Positions 24,701 through 36,700 of a stretch of 64,000 nucleotides of DNA are shown piece by piece. The notes beneath the pieces are model-generated. The model did not search any database and was not told the DNA's origin. It was given only the letters and a program-made list of their open reading frames with translations. This DNA comes from Limnomonas spitsbergensis (Eukaryota; Chlorophyta; Chlorophyceae; Chlamydomonadales). Position numbers and translations under genes: made by a program. The stretch spans positions 868,001 through 932,000 of the forward strand of contig JAYJMM010000089.1 in NCBI GenBank assembly GCA_037349105.1, written 5' to 3'. Positions within the stretch are counted from its first letter, which is position 1, and every line of letters begins with the position of its first letter.

Positions 24701-27700
24701 CCCTCGCCCACCCTCCCCACACCTGGTCCACACCCATCGCCCCTCCCCCCCCTACACACCTTCTCCACACCTTCTCCACACCTCCCCCCCACACCCTACC
24801 TGCTCCACGATCTGTGCCGTAGATAGGTTGCCCAGCAGCCCCATCCTCCCCACCTTCCCCACACCTACCCACACCTTCTCCACACCTCCCCCCACACACC
24901 CTACCTGCTCCACAATCTGCGCCGTAGACAGGTTGCCCAGCAGCCCCATCCTGCCTGTGTAGCAGAACTGCAAATCGAAAAAAGGAGGCATCGATTCATG
25001 GTAGATTGAACCATCTTGAAGTAAATTAATGAGAACACAAGTGAATCAAAGTGAATTAAGGAGGCATGCATGCATGCATGGTACGTGGAACCATCTTCAA
25101 GAAAATTAAAATGAATACAAGTGAATGAAAGTGAATTAAGGAGGCATCGATACCTCTTAGGCAAAATCAAAACAAAGTGGAAATAAGTGGGCTTGGATAC
25201 CCAGCCAAACCAAAGCGAAAGCAAAGAGGCATCGAAGAAACTTAAGCTGAACCAAAACAAAATGAAAAAGTAGGAAACAAAATGAAAAGAAGTGGGCAGG
25301 GAATCAGATTAGGCGAAACCAGACAAAAATGAAACAAGGACGACTGGAAACATTTAGATTGAAACCAAACGAATAAAAAAGAATTCAAAGTAGCAAAAAA
25401 ACTTAAAATATTTAAAGATTTAATGATCTTAATTACATTCATAAGAAAAGCCGTTTGATTTAAAACAATCACACTGGAAACTCCAGCCTCGACAAGCCGC
25501 AATGGCCTGGCAGTTTAGGGTTAGCCTCACTGACCTGGCAGTTCATGGCACAGCCAACTTGACGGTTTAGGGTTAACGGTATTAGGTGAAGGGTTTAAGG
25601 TTAGCCTCACTGACCTGGCAGTTCATGGCACAGCCAACTTGACGGTTTAGGGTTCACGGTATTAGGTGAAGGGTTTAAGGTTAGCCTCACTGACCTGGCA
25701 GTTCATGGCACAGCCAACTCGGCAGTTTCGGATTTTGGGTTCATGTTTAGGGTTAAGGGTTTGGGGTTAGACTCACTGACCTGGCAGTTAAGGGTTAAGG
25801 GTTAAGGGTTCAGGGTTCAGGGTTTCATGTTTAGGATTTGGGCTAAGCCTCACTGACCTGGCAGTTCATGGCACAGCCCACTTGGCTGCTCACACAGATG
25901 GTGATGCGGTGCCGCTGTCCCGACTCGCGCACCACTGGGATTAACACGGTCTCAATTACACCACCTGGACGGAAGAGACGATTTAGGGTTGGGGGGGTCT
26001 GTGAGTGGGAGGGTGAGTAGGAGGAGGGATAGCAGGACACATGCGTTGCCGCTGTCGAGAGGGGAGGTGGGTAAGGGGGAGAGGGGCAGTGGGTAAGAGG
26101 GAGAGGGGGAGTGGGTAAGAGGGAGAGGGGGAGTGGGTAAGAGGGAGAGGGGGAGTGGGTTAGAGGGAGAGGGGGAGTGGGTACGGGGGAGAGGGGGAGT
26201 GGGTAAGAGGGAGAGGGGAAGTGGGAAGGGGGAGAGGGGGAGTGGGTAAGAGGGAGAGGGGGAGTGGGTAAGAGGGAGAGGGGGAGTGGGTAACAGGGAG
26301 AGGGGGAGTGGGTAAGAGGGAGAGGGGGAGTGGGTGAGAGGGAGAGGAAGAGTGGGTAAGAGGGAGAGGGGGAGTGGGTAAGAGGGAGAGGGGGAGTGGG
26401 TAAGAGGGAGAGGGGGAGTGGGTAGGAGGGAGAGGGGGGGTGGGTAAGAGGGAGAGGGAAAGTGGGTAAGAGGGAGAGGGGGAGTGGGTAAGAGGGAGAG
26501 GGTGAGTGGGTAAGAGGGAGAGGGGAGTGGGTGAGAGGGAGAGGGGGAGTGGGTAAGGGGGAGAGGAAGAGTGGGTAAAAGGGAGAGGGGGAGCGGGTAA
26601 GAGGGAGAGGGGGAGTGGGTTAGAGGGAGAGGGGGGGTGGATAAGAGGGAGAGGGGGAGTGGGTAAGAGGGAGAGGGGGAGTGGGTAGGAGGGAGTGGGG
26701 GAGTGGGTGAGAGGGAGAGGAAGAGTGGGTAAGAGGGAGAGGGGGATGGGTAAGAGGGAGAGGGGGAGTGGGTAAGAGGGAGAGGGGGAGTGGGTGAGAG
26801 GGAGAGGGGGGGAGGGTTAGAGGGAGAGGGGGTGTGTGTAAGGGGGAGATGGGGAGTGGGTAAGAGAGAGAGGGGGAGTGGGTAAGAGGGGGAGGTGGAG
26901 TGGGTAAGAGGGAGAGGAAGAGTGGGTAAGAGGGAGAAGGAGTGGAGAAATTGCGTGAGAGCGACAGAGTTTTCAGAGTAACAGTGAGTGAAGAGAGTGG
27001 AAAGAGTGGAAATAAATGTAGAGAGTAAGAGTGAGAGTGAGTGGAGTGAACGGCTCGGGTAGGAGGGAGAGCAGGTAAGAAGGCCGGTAAGAAAGAGCTT
27101 CCTGTCACACTTTCCTAGGGGGAGAGAAGGGGGAATAAAAGAAATAAATGCTGCGCACTGCGCCTAAAGCAGGAGACGTCAGGAACCGCTCGACCCACAG
27201 CAGGTCCATCCTGAAGAAGGAAAGCCTGCTCACGGCATAGGGAGCGGAGATATGTGCTTTCTGGTGTTCCCACACCAGCCACGATTTAAATGTATCGTTA
27301 CATTAATCGCCGCCAGGCGATTTGTTTTACAAAGGAGACCACTGGTCGCTCACCTATCGCCTCTCTGTGGGTGCGAGGTAGGGATTTGAGAGGATATGAT
27401 ACCCACTGTATGACAATAATAGGCAGTGGCTTTCCTGATGTTGTCCCAAAAGCCACCCACCTATCGCCTCCCCTTGGGTGAGTTTGAAGGCCAGCTTGCG
27501 TGTCCCATCCTGGGCCACCATGGCTTCTTGGAGGACCATGCCACCATCCACCGTAGCCATACCAGCAGCCTTCATGGGCAGAAGTTAAAGATTAAGGGTT
27601 GAGGGTTGAGGGTTTAGCTGTTCATGAGCAATCAACCTCTTGGAGGACCATGCCACCATCCATCGTGGCCATACCAGCAGCCTTCATGGGCAGAAGTTAA

Positions 27701-30700
27701 AGATTAAGGGTTCAGGGTTGAGGGTCTAGCTGTTCATAAGCAAACAATCTCTTGGAGGACCATGCCACCATCCATCGTGGCTATACCAACAGCCTTCATG
27801 GGCAGAATTGAAAGATGGAGGGTTGAGGGTCTAGCTGTTCATAAGCAAACAATCTCTTGGAGGACCATGCCACCATCCACCGTGGCCATACCAACAGCCT
27901 TCATGAGCAGAATTGAAAGATTGAGGGTTCAGGGTTGAGGGTATAGCTGTTCATAAGCAAACAATCTCTTGGAGGACCATGCCATCATCCACCGTGGCCA
28001 TACCAACAGCCTTCACACGGACATATGTTAAGGGTTCAGGGTTAATAGTTACGAGTTTGGGGTTAAGGGTTCAGGGTTGAGAGTTCTGGGTTGAGCTAGT
28101 TAAAAGCATGGCATTTGGGAGGGTATCGGGTGTTATGTTTGGGGTTATGAGTTTGAGGGTTCAGGGTTTTAAGTTCAGGTTTTGAGGGTTTAAGGTTCAG
28201 GGTTGAGGGTTTGAGGCTTAGGGTTAAGCTAGTTATAACCATGGCCCTTTGGAGGACCAATGGCCTTCACGGAATTGGGGTTTCAGGTTAAAATATTCTA
28301 GGATATGGCAAAGGGTTTGGGTCGTGGTTGGCCTGCTGGTCCTGGCATCCCAGATCTAGATCCTGTCAGATCCTGCCAGTCCAGATCCTGATCTTGAAAG
28401 ATCCTGCCATTCCAGATCCTGATTTCGAAAGGCCCTGCCATCCCAGATCCCGAACCTGACAGATCCTGCAATCCCAGATCTGAACCCTCATATATCTTGC
28501 CACCCAAAACCCTGAACCTGACAGATCCTGCAATCCCAGATCCAAACCCTGCCAGATCCTGGTTTTGAAAGATCGTGCCATCCCAGGCCCTGATCCTGAT
28601 AGATCTTGCCATCCCAGATCCAGAACCCGACAGATCCTGCAATCCCAGATCCCAACCCTAACAGATACAGCCATCCCAGACCCTGAATCTGACAGATCCT
28701 GCAATTCTCGATCCTGACAAATCCTGCCATCCCAGATCCTGATCCTGACAGATACTATCATCCCAGATCCTGATCCTCATTGATCCTGCCATCCCAGATC
28801 CTGATCCTGACAGATACTTGCATCCCAGATCCTGATCCTGACCGATCCTGCCATCCCAGATCCTGATCCTGACAGATACTATCATCCCAGATCCTGATCC
28901 TCATTGATCCTGCCATCCCAGATCCTGATCCTGACAGATACTTGCATCCCAGATCCTGATCCTGACCGATCCTGCCATCCCAGATCCTGATCCTGACATC
29001 AAAAGTATCTCACAGCACGTTTCTGACCAACTGCAGAACTCCTCCACAGACCCTGTTGTATAGAAATGGGGTCTGCGGAACAGCTCATTTTCGTTCGTCT
29101 TCTCTGCTGCTGTTTCTCTGCCTGTTGGCTGTTTTCTGTTTTCCCTGGTAGCCTCCTCCTGGTTCGCTCTGCCTGGCCCTTTCGCAATAGGCTGTGCGTG
29201 GTTGCGTCAACTTTGTAACGACAACTGCTCCTCAGCCCTTTTGAACGTGCTGCCCTTTCTCCGAGGATCCCCCTCAAACCCTCCTGCGAAACTTCCACAG
29301 CCTGCGGAAAGTGTTGAAGCCTTTAAACTGCTTTTATTTGAGCACAGTGATCATCGCCATGTTTTTCTGTCCATGACCGCAGCAGGGGGGGTGGTTGTGG
29401 GGGCGACCCTGGCCAGAGGCTGCGTTAGGCCCCGCACTTTTCATGCAACACCGCGAGAGCATCAGCAGATGCAGCAGAGCAGGTAACCGGGGCAGTGTTT
29501 TTTCCCGTGACTCAGCTACATGTCAGCTACACTCTAGCCCTTAGCCGGCGGCCCCCTTTGTGGCCAGCCATGCTGCTTTGGCCACCAGTCGTAGGCTAGT
29601 CCAGGTTTGGTCCCAATCGAAAAAACGGCCGTGGGGCTGCCTGGCAAAGGTGGACTTGTAGCAGAAAAAGGAAACACTGTACAGGTGTGGAAAGTGTAGG
29701 TGTGGGCATGTGTGGGCATGTGTGGGCATGTGTGGGCATGTGTGGGCATGTGCGGGCATGTGTGGGCATGTGGGGTGGGTGTGGTGGCAAAGGTGGACTT
29801 TCAACAAAAGAATAAACACTGTCATACGTGACATGGTATCAAGCATGAATTCGCTGACCCGAATGAAAAAGGAGATCGTCACCAAAACAATTCAAAATCG
29901 GTAGCTGTGTCGTACGCCTTCAGCCTGAACAGTCCCGCTGCGCAGCGGGACATGGTGAAACGACCTCATTTTTCTTCCGTTTAGGGTTAAGGGTTAAGGG
30001 ATTAGGGATTAGGTTTGTTTAGGGTTAAGGGTTGAGGTTTAGGGTTTAGGGTCGTTGATAGTCATTGTGAAATTACCTCTGCGGAGCTTTTCCGCAGGCC
30101 AGGTGAGTATGGTACAGTTTAGGGTTCCACAGCCAATCAGAAACGTGCTTTGATACTTTGTAAATAACATGATGTGTCTTTTACCTTAGTCATGTACTAC
30201 TATGTAATATACTACAAGATAATTTACTGGAATGTCATCTTCTACAATGTTATGTATTGTCATGTACAGTCATCGACTGTGATGTACAATACCAAAGCCC
30301 GAATGTAGACCATGTCCACATCACACTGGGGCTGAACGTCAGAGCAGAGTGCACCATGTGCCTTGTACTGCGTGTACTGGCATGTACATCACGATGTACA
30401 TGTATTGCCATGTACTTCACGTCAATGTGACAGGGATATGTTTCTGTGCAACCAACCTTGTCGATGAAGCATTGGCCAAAACCCGAATGCACCATGTGCC
30501 TTGTACTATGTGTACTGTCATGTACATCATGATGTACACACTGTCATGATGAACTGCTGCCATGATGTACATGAACTTCATGATGGCATGCCAGTGTATG
30601 ACAGGACAACCAACCTTGTCGATGAAGCGTTGGCCGAAACCCGAGTGCACACCGACGGTGTCCTGAGTAGGGAGGGGCAGGCCCACGATTCCAAATCTAA

Positions 30701-33700
30701 ATCCATGTGATCGTCCAGTTTCAAATATACGCGACTATTCAGTTCCCTAATAACTCGCGTTGAGATGTGTACGTTCCTATCCATGTTTTATGCATTCTAA
30801 GGACCATCCAATCTACCATGAACAGGAAACGTCAGCCACAGCCTGCCAGGGGTCACACGTCACTGGCTGTACGGAAAAGCTACACAGGCCAGGAGTTTCG
30901 CCAACGCCACAAATCTACTAAAAGACAGGCCGATATGCGCCCATGCGGGGGCGCCAAGCGAAAAGGCACACACCGATTGGCGCCAGACAGGGGCCTGCCA
31001 GGGGTGGGCGTGGCCGGAGGTTGTGTTGGAAGAAACAAAGAAAGCTACGCCTAACTAGGGCATGGCCGGAGGTTGGGTTGGAAGAAAGAAAGAAAGCTGC
31101 GCCCAACAAGGGCGTGGGGGGTAAGGAAACAACGCAGCTTGGGGCTGTGGGTGAGGTTCACACACCCTTCCAAGTGTCTTGCCCCCCCTCCCCCCCCTTT
31201 CCACCCACATTTACTCCCCCCTTCCCTCCTTTCAGAACCTTCCCCCATCCAGCCGAATGTACAAATACAGGCATACAGCCCCCCCTCCCTAATTCAACAC
31301 ATCCCGTCCACACTTGCAGTCCTTCATCCAGAAGGTGCCCGCGTACATCTCCCCTCCACATCCACGCAAACCCTCCACAGTTGTCTGCCCACCCACCCCC
31401 TTCCACGCACGTACACTCCCTCCTCCCCATTCACACTTCCCCTCCATACCTGCAGGTCCTTCATTCAACAGGTGTCCACGTATATCCATCTCCATCTCCC
31501 CTTCCACACATCATTTCCACACTTCCCCCCCACACCTGCAGGTCCTTCATCCAGAAGGTGTCTGCGTATATCCATCTCCATCTCCCCTTCCACACATCAT
31601 TTCCACACTTCCCCCCCACACCTGCAGGTCCTTCATCCAGAAGGTGTCCACGTATATCCATCTCCATCTCCCCTTCCACACATCATTTCCACACTTCCCC
31701 CCCACACCTGCAGGTCCTTCATCCAGAAGGTGTCTGCGTATATCCATCTCCATCTCCCCTTCCACACATCATTTCCACACTTCCCCTCCATACCTGCAGG
31801 TCCTTCATCCAGAAGGTGTCTGTATACATCTCCGCTCCCACTCCACACATAATTTTTCACATATCCCCCTCCACACATCTACTCCACACATAATTTTCAC
31901 ACTTCCTCTCCACACCTGCAGTTCCTTCATCCAGAAGGTGTCCGCGTACATCCATCTCCACAAGTGGAGCGCACGCCTCGGTGACTCCTCTGTGGAAAAC
32001 AATCATGCAGAAGGGAAGTCAGGTAGGGGGAATCGGAAGGGGGGGAAGGGGGAAGGGAAGAGCAGGGGAAAAGGGGAAGTCATGGAAGGGCAAGAGAAGG
32101 GGGGGAGAGTAGAAGGGGAGGATGAGGCGAACATCCATCTCCACAAGTGGAGCGCACGCCTCGGGGACTCCTCTGTGGAACAAAATTAAGAAGAAGGGAA
32201 GTCAGGTAACGGCAAAGGCAGGGGGGAAGGGGGGAAGGGGAGAGGGGGGGGGGAGGGGGGAAGGTGGTAAGTCATGGAAGGAAAAGAGAGGGGGTGAAGG
32301 GGTGAAGGTGGTAAGTCATGGAAGGAAAAGAGAGGGGGTGAAGGGGTGAAGGTGGTAAGTCATGGAAGGAAAAGAGAGGGGGTGAAGGGGGGAAGGGGGT
32401 AAGTCATGGAAGGAAAGAAGAGGGGGTGAAGGGAAGAAGGTGGTAAGTCATGGAAGGAAAAGAGAGGGGGTGAAGGGGTGAAGGTGGTAAGTCATGGAAG
32501 GAAAAGAGAGGGGGTGAAGGGGTGAAGGTGGTAAGTCATGGAAGGAAAAGAGAGGGGGTGAAGGGGGGAAGGGGGTAAGTCATGGAAGGAAAAGAGAGGG
32601 GGTGAAGTAGTGAAGGTGGTAAGTCATGGAAGGAAAAGAGAGGGGGTGAAGGGGTGAAGGTGGTAAGTCATGGAAGGAAAAGATAGGGGGTGAAGGGGGG
32701 AAGGGGGTAAGTCATGGAAGGAAAAGAGAGGGGGTGAAGGGGGGAAGGGGGTAAGTCATGGAAGGAAAGAAGAGGGGGTGAAGGGAAGAAGGTGGTAAGT
32801 CATGGAAGGAAAAGAGAGGGGGTGAAGGGAAGAAGGTGGTAAGTCATGGAAGGAAAAGAAAGGGGGGGAAGGGGGGAAGGGGGGAAGTCATGGAAGGAAA
32901 GAAGAGGGGGTGAAGGGGCGAAGGGGGGTAAGTCATGGAAGGAAAAGAGAGGGGGTGAAGGGGGGAAGGGGGGTAAGTCATGGAAGGAAAAGAGAGGGGG
33001 TGAAGGGGGGAAGGGGGTAAGTCATGGAAGGAAAAGAGAGGGGGTGAAGGGGGGAAGGGGGTAAGTCATGGAAGGAAAAGAGAGGGGGGGAAGGGGCGAA
33101 GGGGGTAAGGGGGTAAGTGGGGCAGTCATGGAAGGAAAAGAGAGGGGGTGAAGGGGTGAAGGGGTGAAGGGGGTAAGTGGGGAAGTCATGGAAGGAAAAG
33201 AGAGGGGGGGGGGGGGGGGGAGGGGGGAAGGGGGGAAGGGGGGAAGGGGGGAAGGGGGGAAGGGGGGAAGGGGGGAAGGGGGGAAGGAAACGAGAGGGGG
33301 GGGGGGGGGGGGAGGGGGGAAGGGGGGAAGGGGGGAAGGGGGGAAGGGGGGAAGGGGGGAAGGGGGGAAGTCATGAAAGGGGAAGAGAGGGGGGGGGGGG
33401 GGGGGGGAGGGGGGAAGGGGGAAGGGGGGAAGGGGGGAAGGGGGGAAGTCATGGAAGGGGAAGAAAGTGGGGGGGGGGGGCAGGTGAGGATGAGGCGTAC
33501 AGCCATTATCATAAGTAGAGGGCACGTCTGGGTGAATCCTCTACGTAACACAAATTGACAGAAGCACAAGTCAGAGGGGGTGGGCAGAGGGGGGGTGGGC
33601 AGAGGGGGGGTGGGCAGAGGGGGGGTGGGCAGAGGGGGGGTGGGAAGAGGGGGGGTGGGCAGAGGGGGGGTGGGCAGAGGGGGGGTGGGCAGAGGGGGGG

Positions 33701-36700
33701 TGGGCAGAGGGGGGGTGGGAAGAGGGGGGGTGGGCAGAGGGGGGGTGGGCAGAGGGGGGGTGGGAAGAGGGGGGGTGGGCAGAGGGGGGGTGGGAAGAGG
33801 GGGGGTGGGCAGATGGGGGGTGGGCAGAGGGGGGGTGGGCAGAGGGGGGGTGGGCAGAGGGGGGGTGGGAAGAGGGGGGGTGGGCAGAGGGGGGGTGGGA
33901 AGAGGGGGGGTGGGAAGAGGGGGGGTGGGCAGATGGGGGGTGGGCAGAGGGGGGGTGGGCAGAGGGGGGGTGGGAAGAGGGGGGGTGGGCAGAGGGGGGG
34001 TGGGCAGAGGGGGGTGGGAAGAGGGGGGGTGGGCAGAGGGGGGGTGGGAAGAGGGGGGGTGGGCAGAGGGGGGGTGGGAAGAGGGGGGGTGGGCAGAGGG
34101 GGGGTGGGAAGAGGGGGGGTGGGCAGATGGGGGGTGGGCAGAGGGGGGGTGGGCAGAGGGGGGGTGGGAAGAGGGGGGGTGGGCAGAGGGGGGGTGGGCA
34201 GATGGGGGGTGGGCAGATGGGGGGTGGGCAGAGGGGGGGTGGGAAGAGGGGGGGTGGGCAGAGGGGGGGTGGGCAGAGGGGGGGTGGGAAGAGGGGGGGT
34301 GGGCAGAGGGGGGTGGGAAGAGGGGGGGTGGGCAGATGGGGGGTGGGCAGAGGGGGGGTGGGCAGAGGGGGGGTGGGAAGAGGGGGGGTGGGCAGAGGGG
34401 GGGTGGGCAGAGGGGGGGTGGGCAGAGGGGGGGTGGGCAGAGGGGGGGTGGGAAGAGGGGGGGTGGGCAGAGGGGGGGTGTGCAGAGGGGGGGTGGGCAG
34501 AGGGGGGGTGGGAAGAGGGGGGGTGGGCAGATGGGGGGTGGGCAGAGGGGGGGTGGGCAGAGGGGGGGTGGGAAGAGGGGGGGTGGGCAGAGGGGGGGTG
34601 GGCAGATGGGGGTGGGCAGAGGGGGGGTGGGCAGAGGGGGGGTGGGCAGAGGGGGGGTGGGCAGAGGGGAGGTGGGCAGAGGGGGGGTGGGCAGAGGGGG
34701 GGTGGGCAGAGGGGGGGTGGGCAGAGGTGGGGTGGGCAGAGGGGGGGTGGGCAGAGGGGGGGTGTGCAGAGGGGGGTGGGCAGAGGGGGTGTGTGCAGAG
34801 GTGGGGTGGGAAGAGGGGGGGTGGGCAGAGGGGGGGTGGGCAGAGGGGGGTGGGCAGAGGTGGGGTGGGCAGAGGTGGGGTGGGCAGAGGTGGGGTGGGC
34901 AGAGGGTGGGTGGGCAGAGTTGGGGTGGGCAGAGGGGGGGTGGGCAGAGGGGGGGTGGGCAGAGGGGGGGTGGGCAGAGGTGGGGTGGGCAGAGGTGGGG
35001 TGGGCAGAGGGGGGGGGTGGGCAGAGGGGGGGTGGGCAGAAGTGGGGTGGGCAGAGGGAGGGTGGGCAGAGGGGGGGTGGGCAGAGGGGGGGTGGGAAGA
35101 GGGGGGGTGGGCAGAGGTGGGGTGGGCAGAGGGGGGGTGGGCAGAGGTGGGGTGGGCAGAGGTGGGGTGGGCAGAGGTGGGGTGGGCAGAGGGGGGGTGG
35201 GCAGAGGGGGGGTGGGCAGAGGTGGGGTGGGCAGAGGGGGGGTGGGCAGAGGGGGGGTGTGCAGAGGGGGGGTGGGCAGAGGGGGTGTGTGCAGAGGTGG
35301 GGTGGGCAGAGGGGGGGTGTGCAGAGGTGGGGTGGGCAGAGGTGGGGTGGGCAGAGGGGGGGTGGGCAGAGGGGGGGTGGGCAGAGGGGGGGTGGGCAGA
35401 TGGGGGGTGGGCAGAGGTGGGGTGGGCAGAGGGGGGGTGGGCAGAGGTGGGGTGGGCAGAGGGGGGTTGGGCAGAAGTGGGGTGGGCAGAGGGGGGGTGG
35501 GCAGAGGGGGGGTGGGCAGAGGGGGGGTGGGCAGAGGGGGGGTGGGCAGAGGGGGGGTGGGCAGATGGGGGGTGGGCAGATGTGGGGTGTGCAGAGGTGG
35601 GGTGGGCAGAGGTGGGGTGGGCAGAGGTGGGGTGGGCAGAGGTGGGGTGGGCAGAGGTGGGGTCGGCAGAGGTGGGGTGGGCAGAGGTGGGGTGGGCAGA
35701 GGTGGGGTGGGCAGAGGTGGGGTGGGCAGAGGTGGGGGGGCAGAGGTGGGGTGTGCAGAGGTGGGGTGGGCAGAGGGGGGGTGGACAGAGGGGGGGGTGG
35801 GCAGAGGGGGGGTGGGCAGAGGGGGGGTGGGCAGAGGGGGTGTGGGCAGAGGTGTGGTGGGCAGAGGTGGGTTGGGCAGAGGGGGGGGGGGGGGGGGCAG
35901 AGATGGGGTGGGCAGAGGTGGGGTGGGCAGAGGGGGTGTGGGCAGAGGGGGTGTGGGCAGAGGGGGGGTGGGCAGAGGTGGGGTGGGCAGAGGTGGGGTG
36001 GGCAGAGGGGGGGTGGGCAGAGGGGGGTGGGCAGAGGTGGGGTGGGCAGAGGGGGGGTGGGCAGAGGGGGGGTGGGCAGAGGTGGGGAGGGCAGAGGTGG
36101 GGTGGGCAGAGGGGGGGGGGGGTGGGCAGAGGGGGGGTGGGCAGAAGTGGGGTGGGCAGAGGGAGGGTGGGCAGAGGGGGGGTGGGCAGAGGGGGGGTGG
36201 GAAGAGGGGGGGTGGGCAGAGGGGGGGTGGGCAGAGGTGGGGTGGGCAGAGGTGGGGTGGGCAGAGGTGGGGTGGGCAGAGGTGGGGTGGGCAGAGGGGG
36301 GTGGGCAGAGGGGGGGTGGGCAGAGGTGGGGTGGGCAGAGGGGGGGTGGGCAGAGGGGGGGTGTGCAGAGGGGGGGTGGGCAGAGGGGGGGTGGGCAGAG
36401 GTGGGGTGGGAAGAGGGGGGGTGTGCAGAGGTGGGGTGGGCAGAGGTGGGGTGGGCAGAGGGGGGGTGGGCAGAGGGGGGGTGGGCAGAGGAGTGTGGGC
36501 AGATGGGGGGTGGGCAGAGGTGGGGTGGGCAGAGGGGGGGTGGGCAGAGGTGGGGTGGGCAGAGGGGGGGTGGGCAGAGGTGGGGTGGGCATAGGGGGGG
36601 TGGGCAGAGGGGGGGTGGGCAGAGGTGGGGTGGGCAGAGGTGGGGTGGGCAGAGGGGGGTTGGGCAGAGGGGGGGTGGGCAGAGGTGGGGTGGGCAGAGG

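Noticed and set aside
23477..24962. His/Thr/Pro-rich plus-strand ORFs
   Set aside because: Translation of the ccacacctgctc repeat in an RlmN intron; the real coding strand here is minus.
26620..27108. Pro/Leu/Ser-rich minus-strand ORF
   Set aside because: Translation of the purine-rich 22-bp minisatellite; no exon features.
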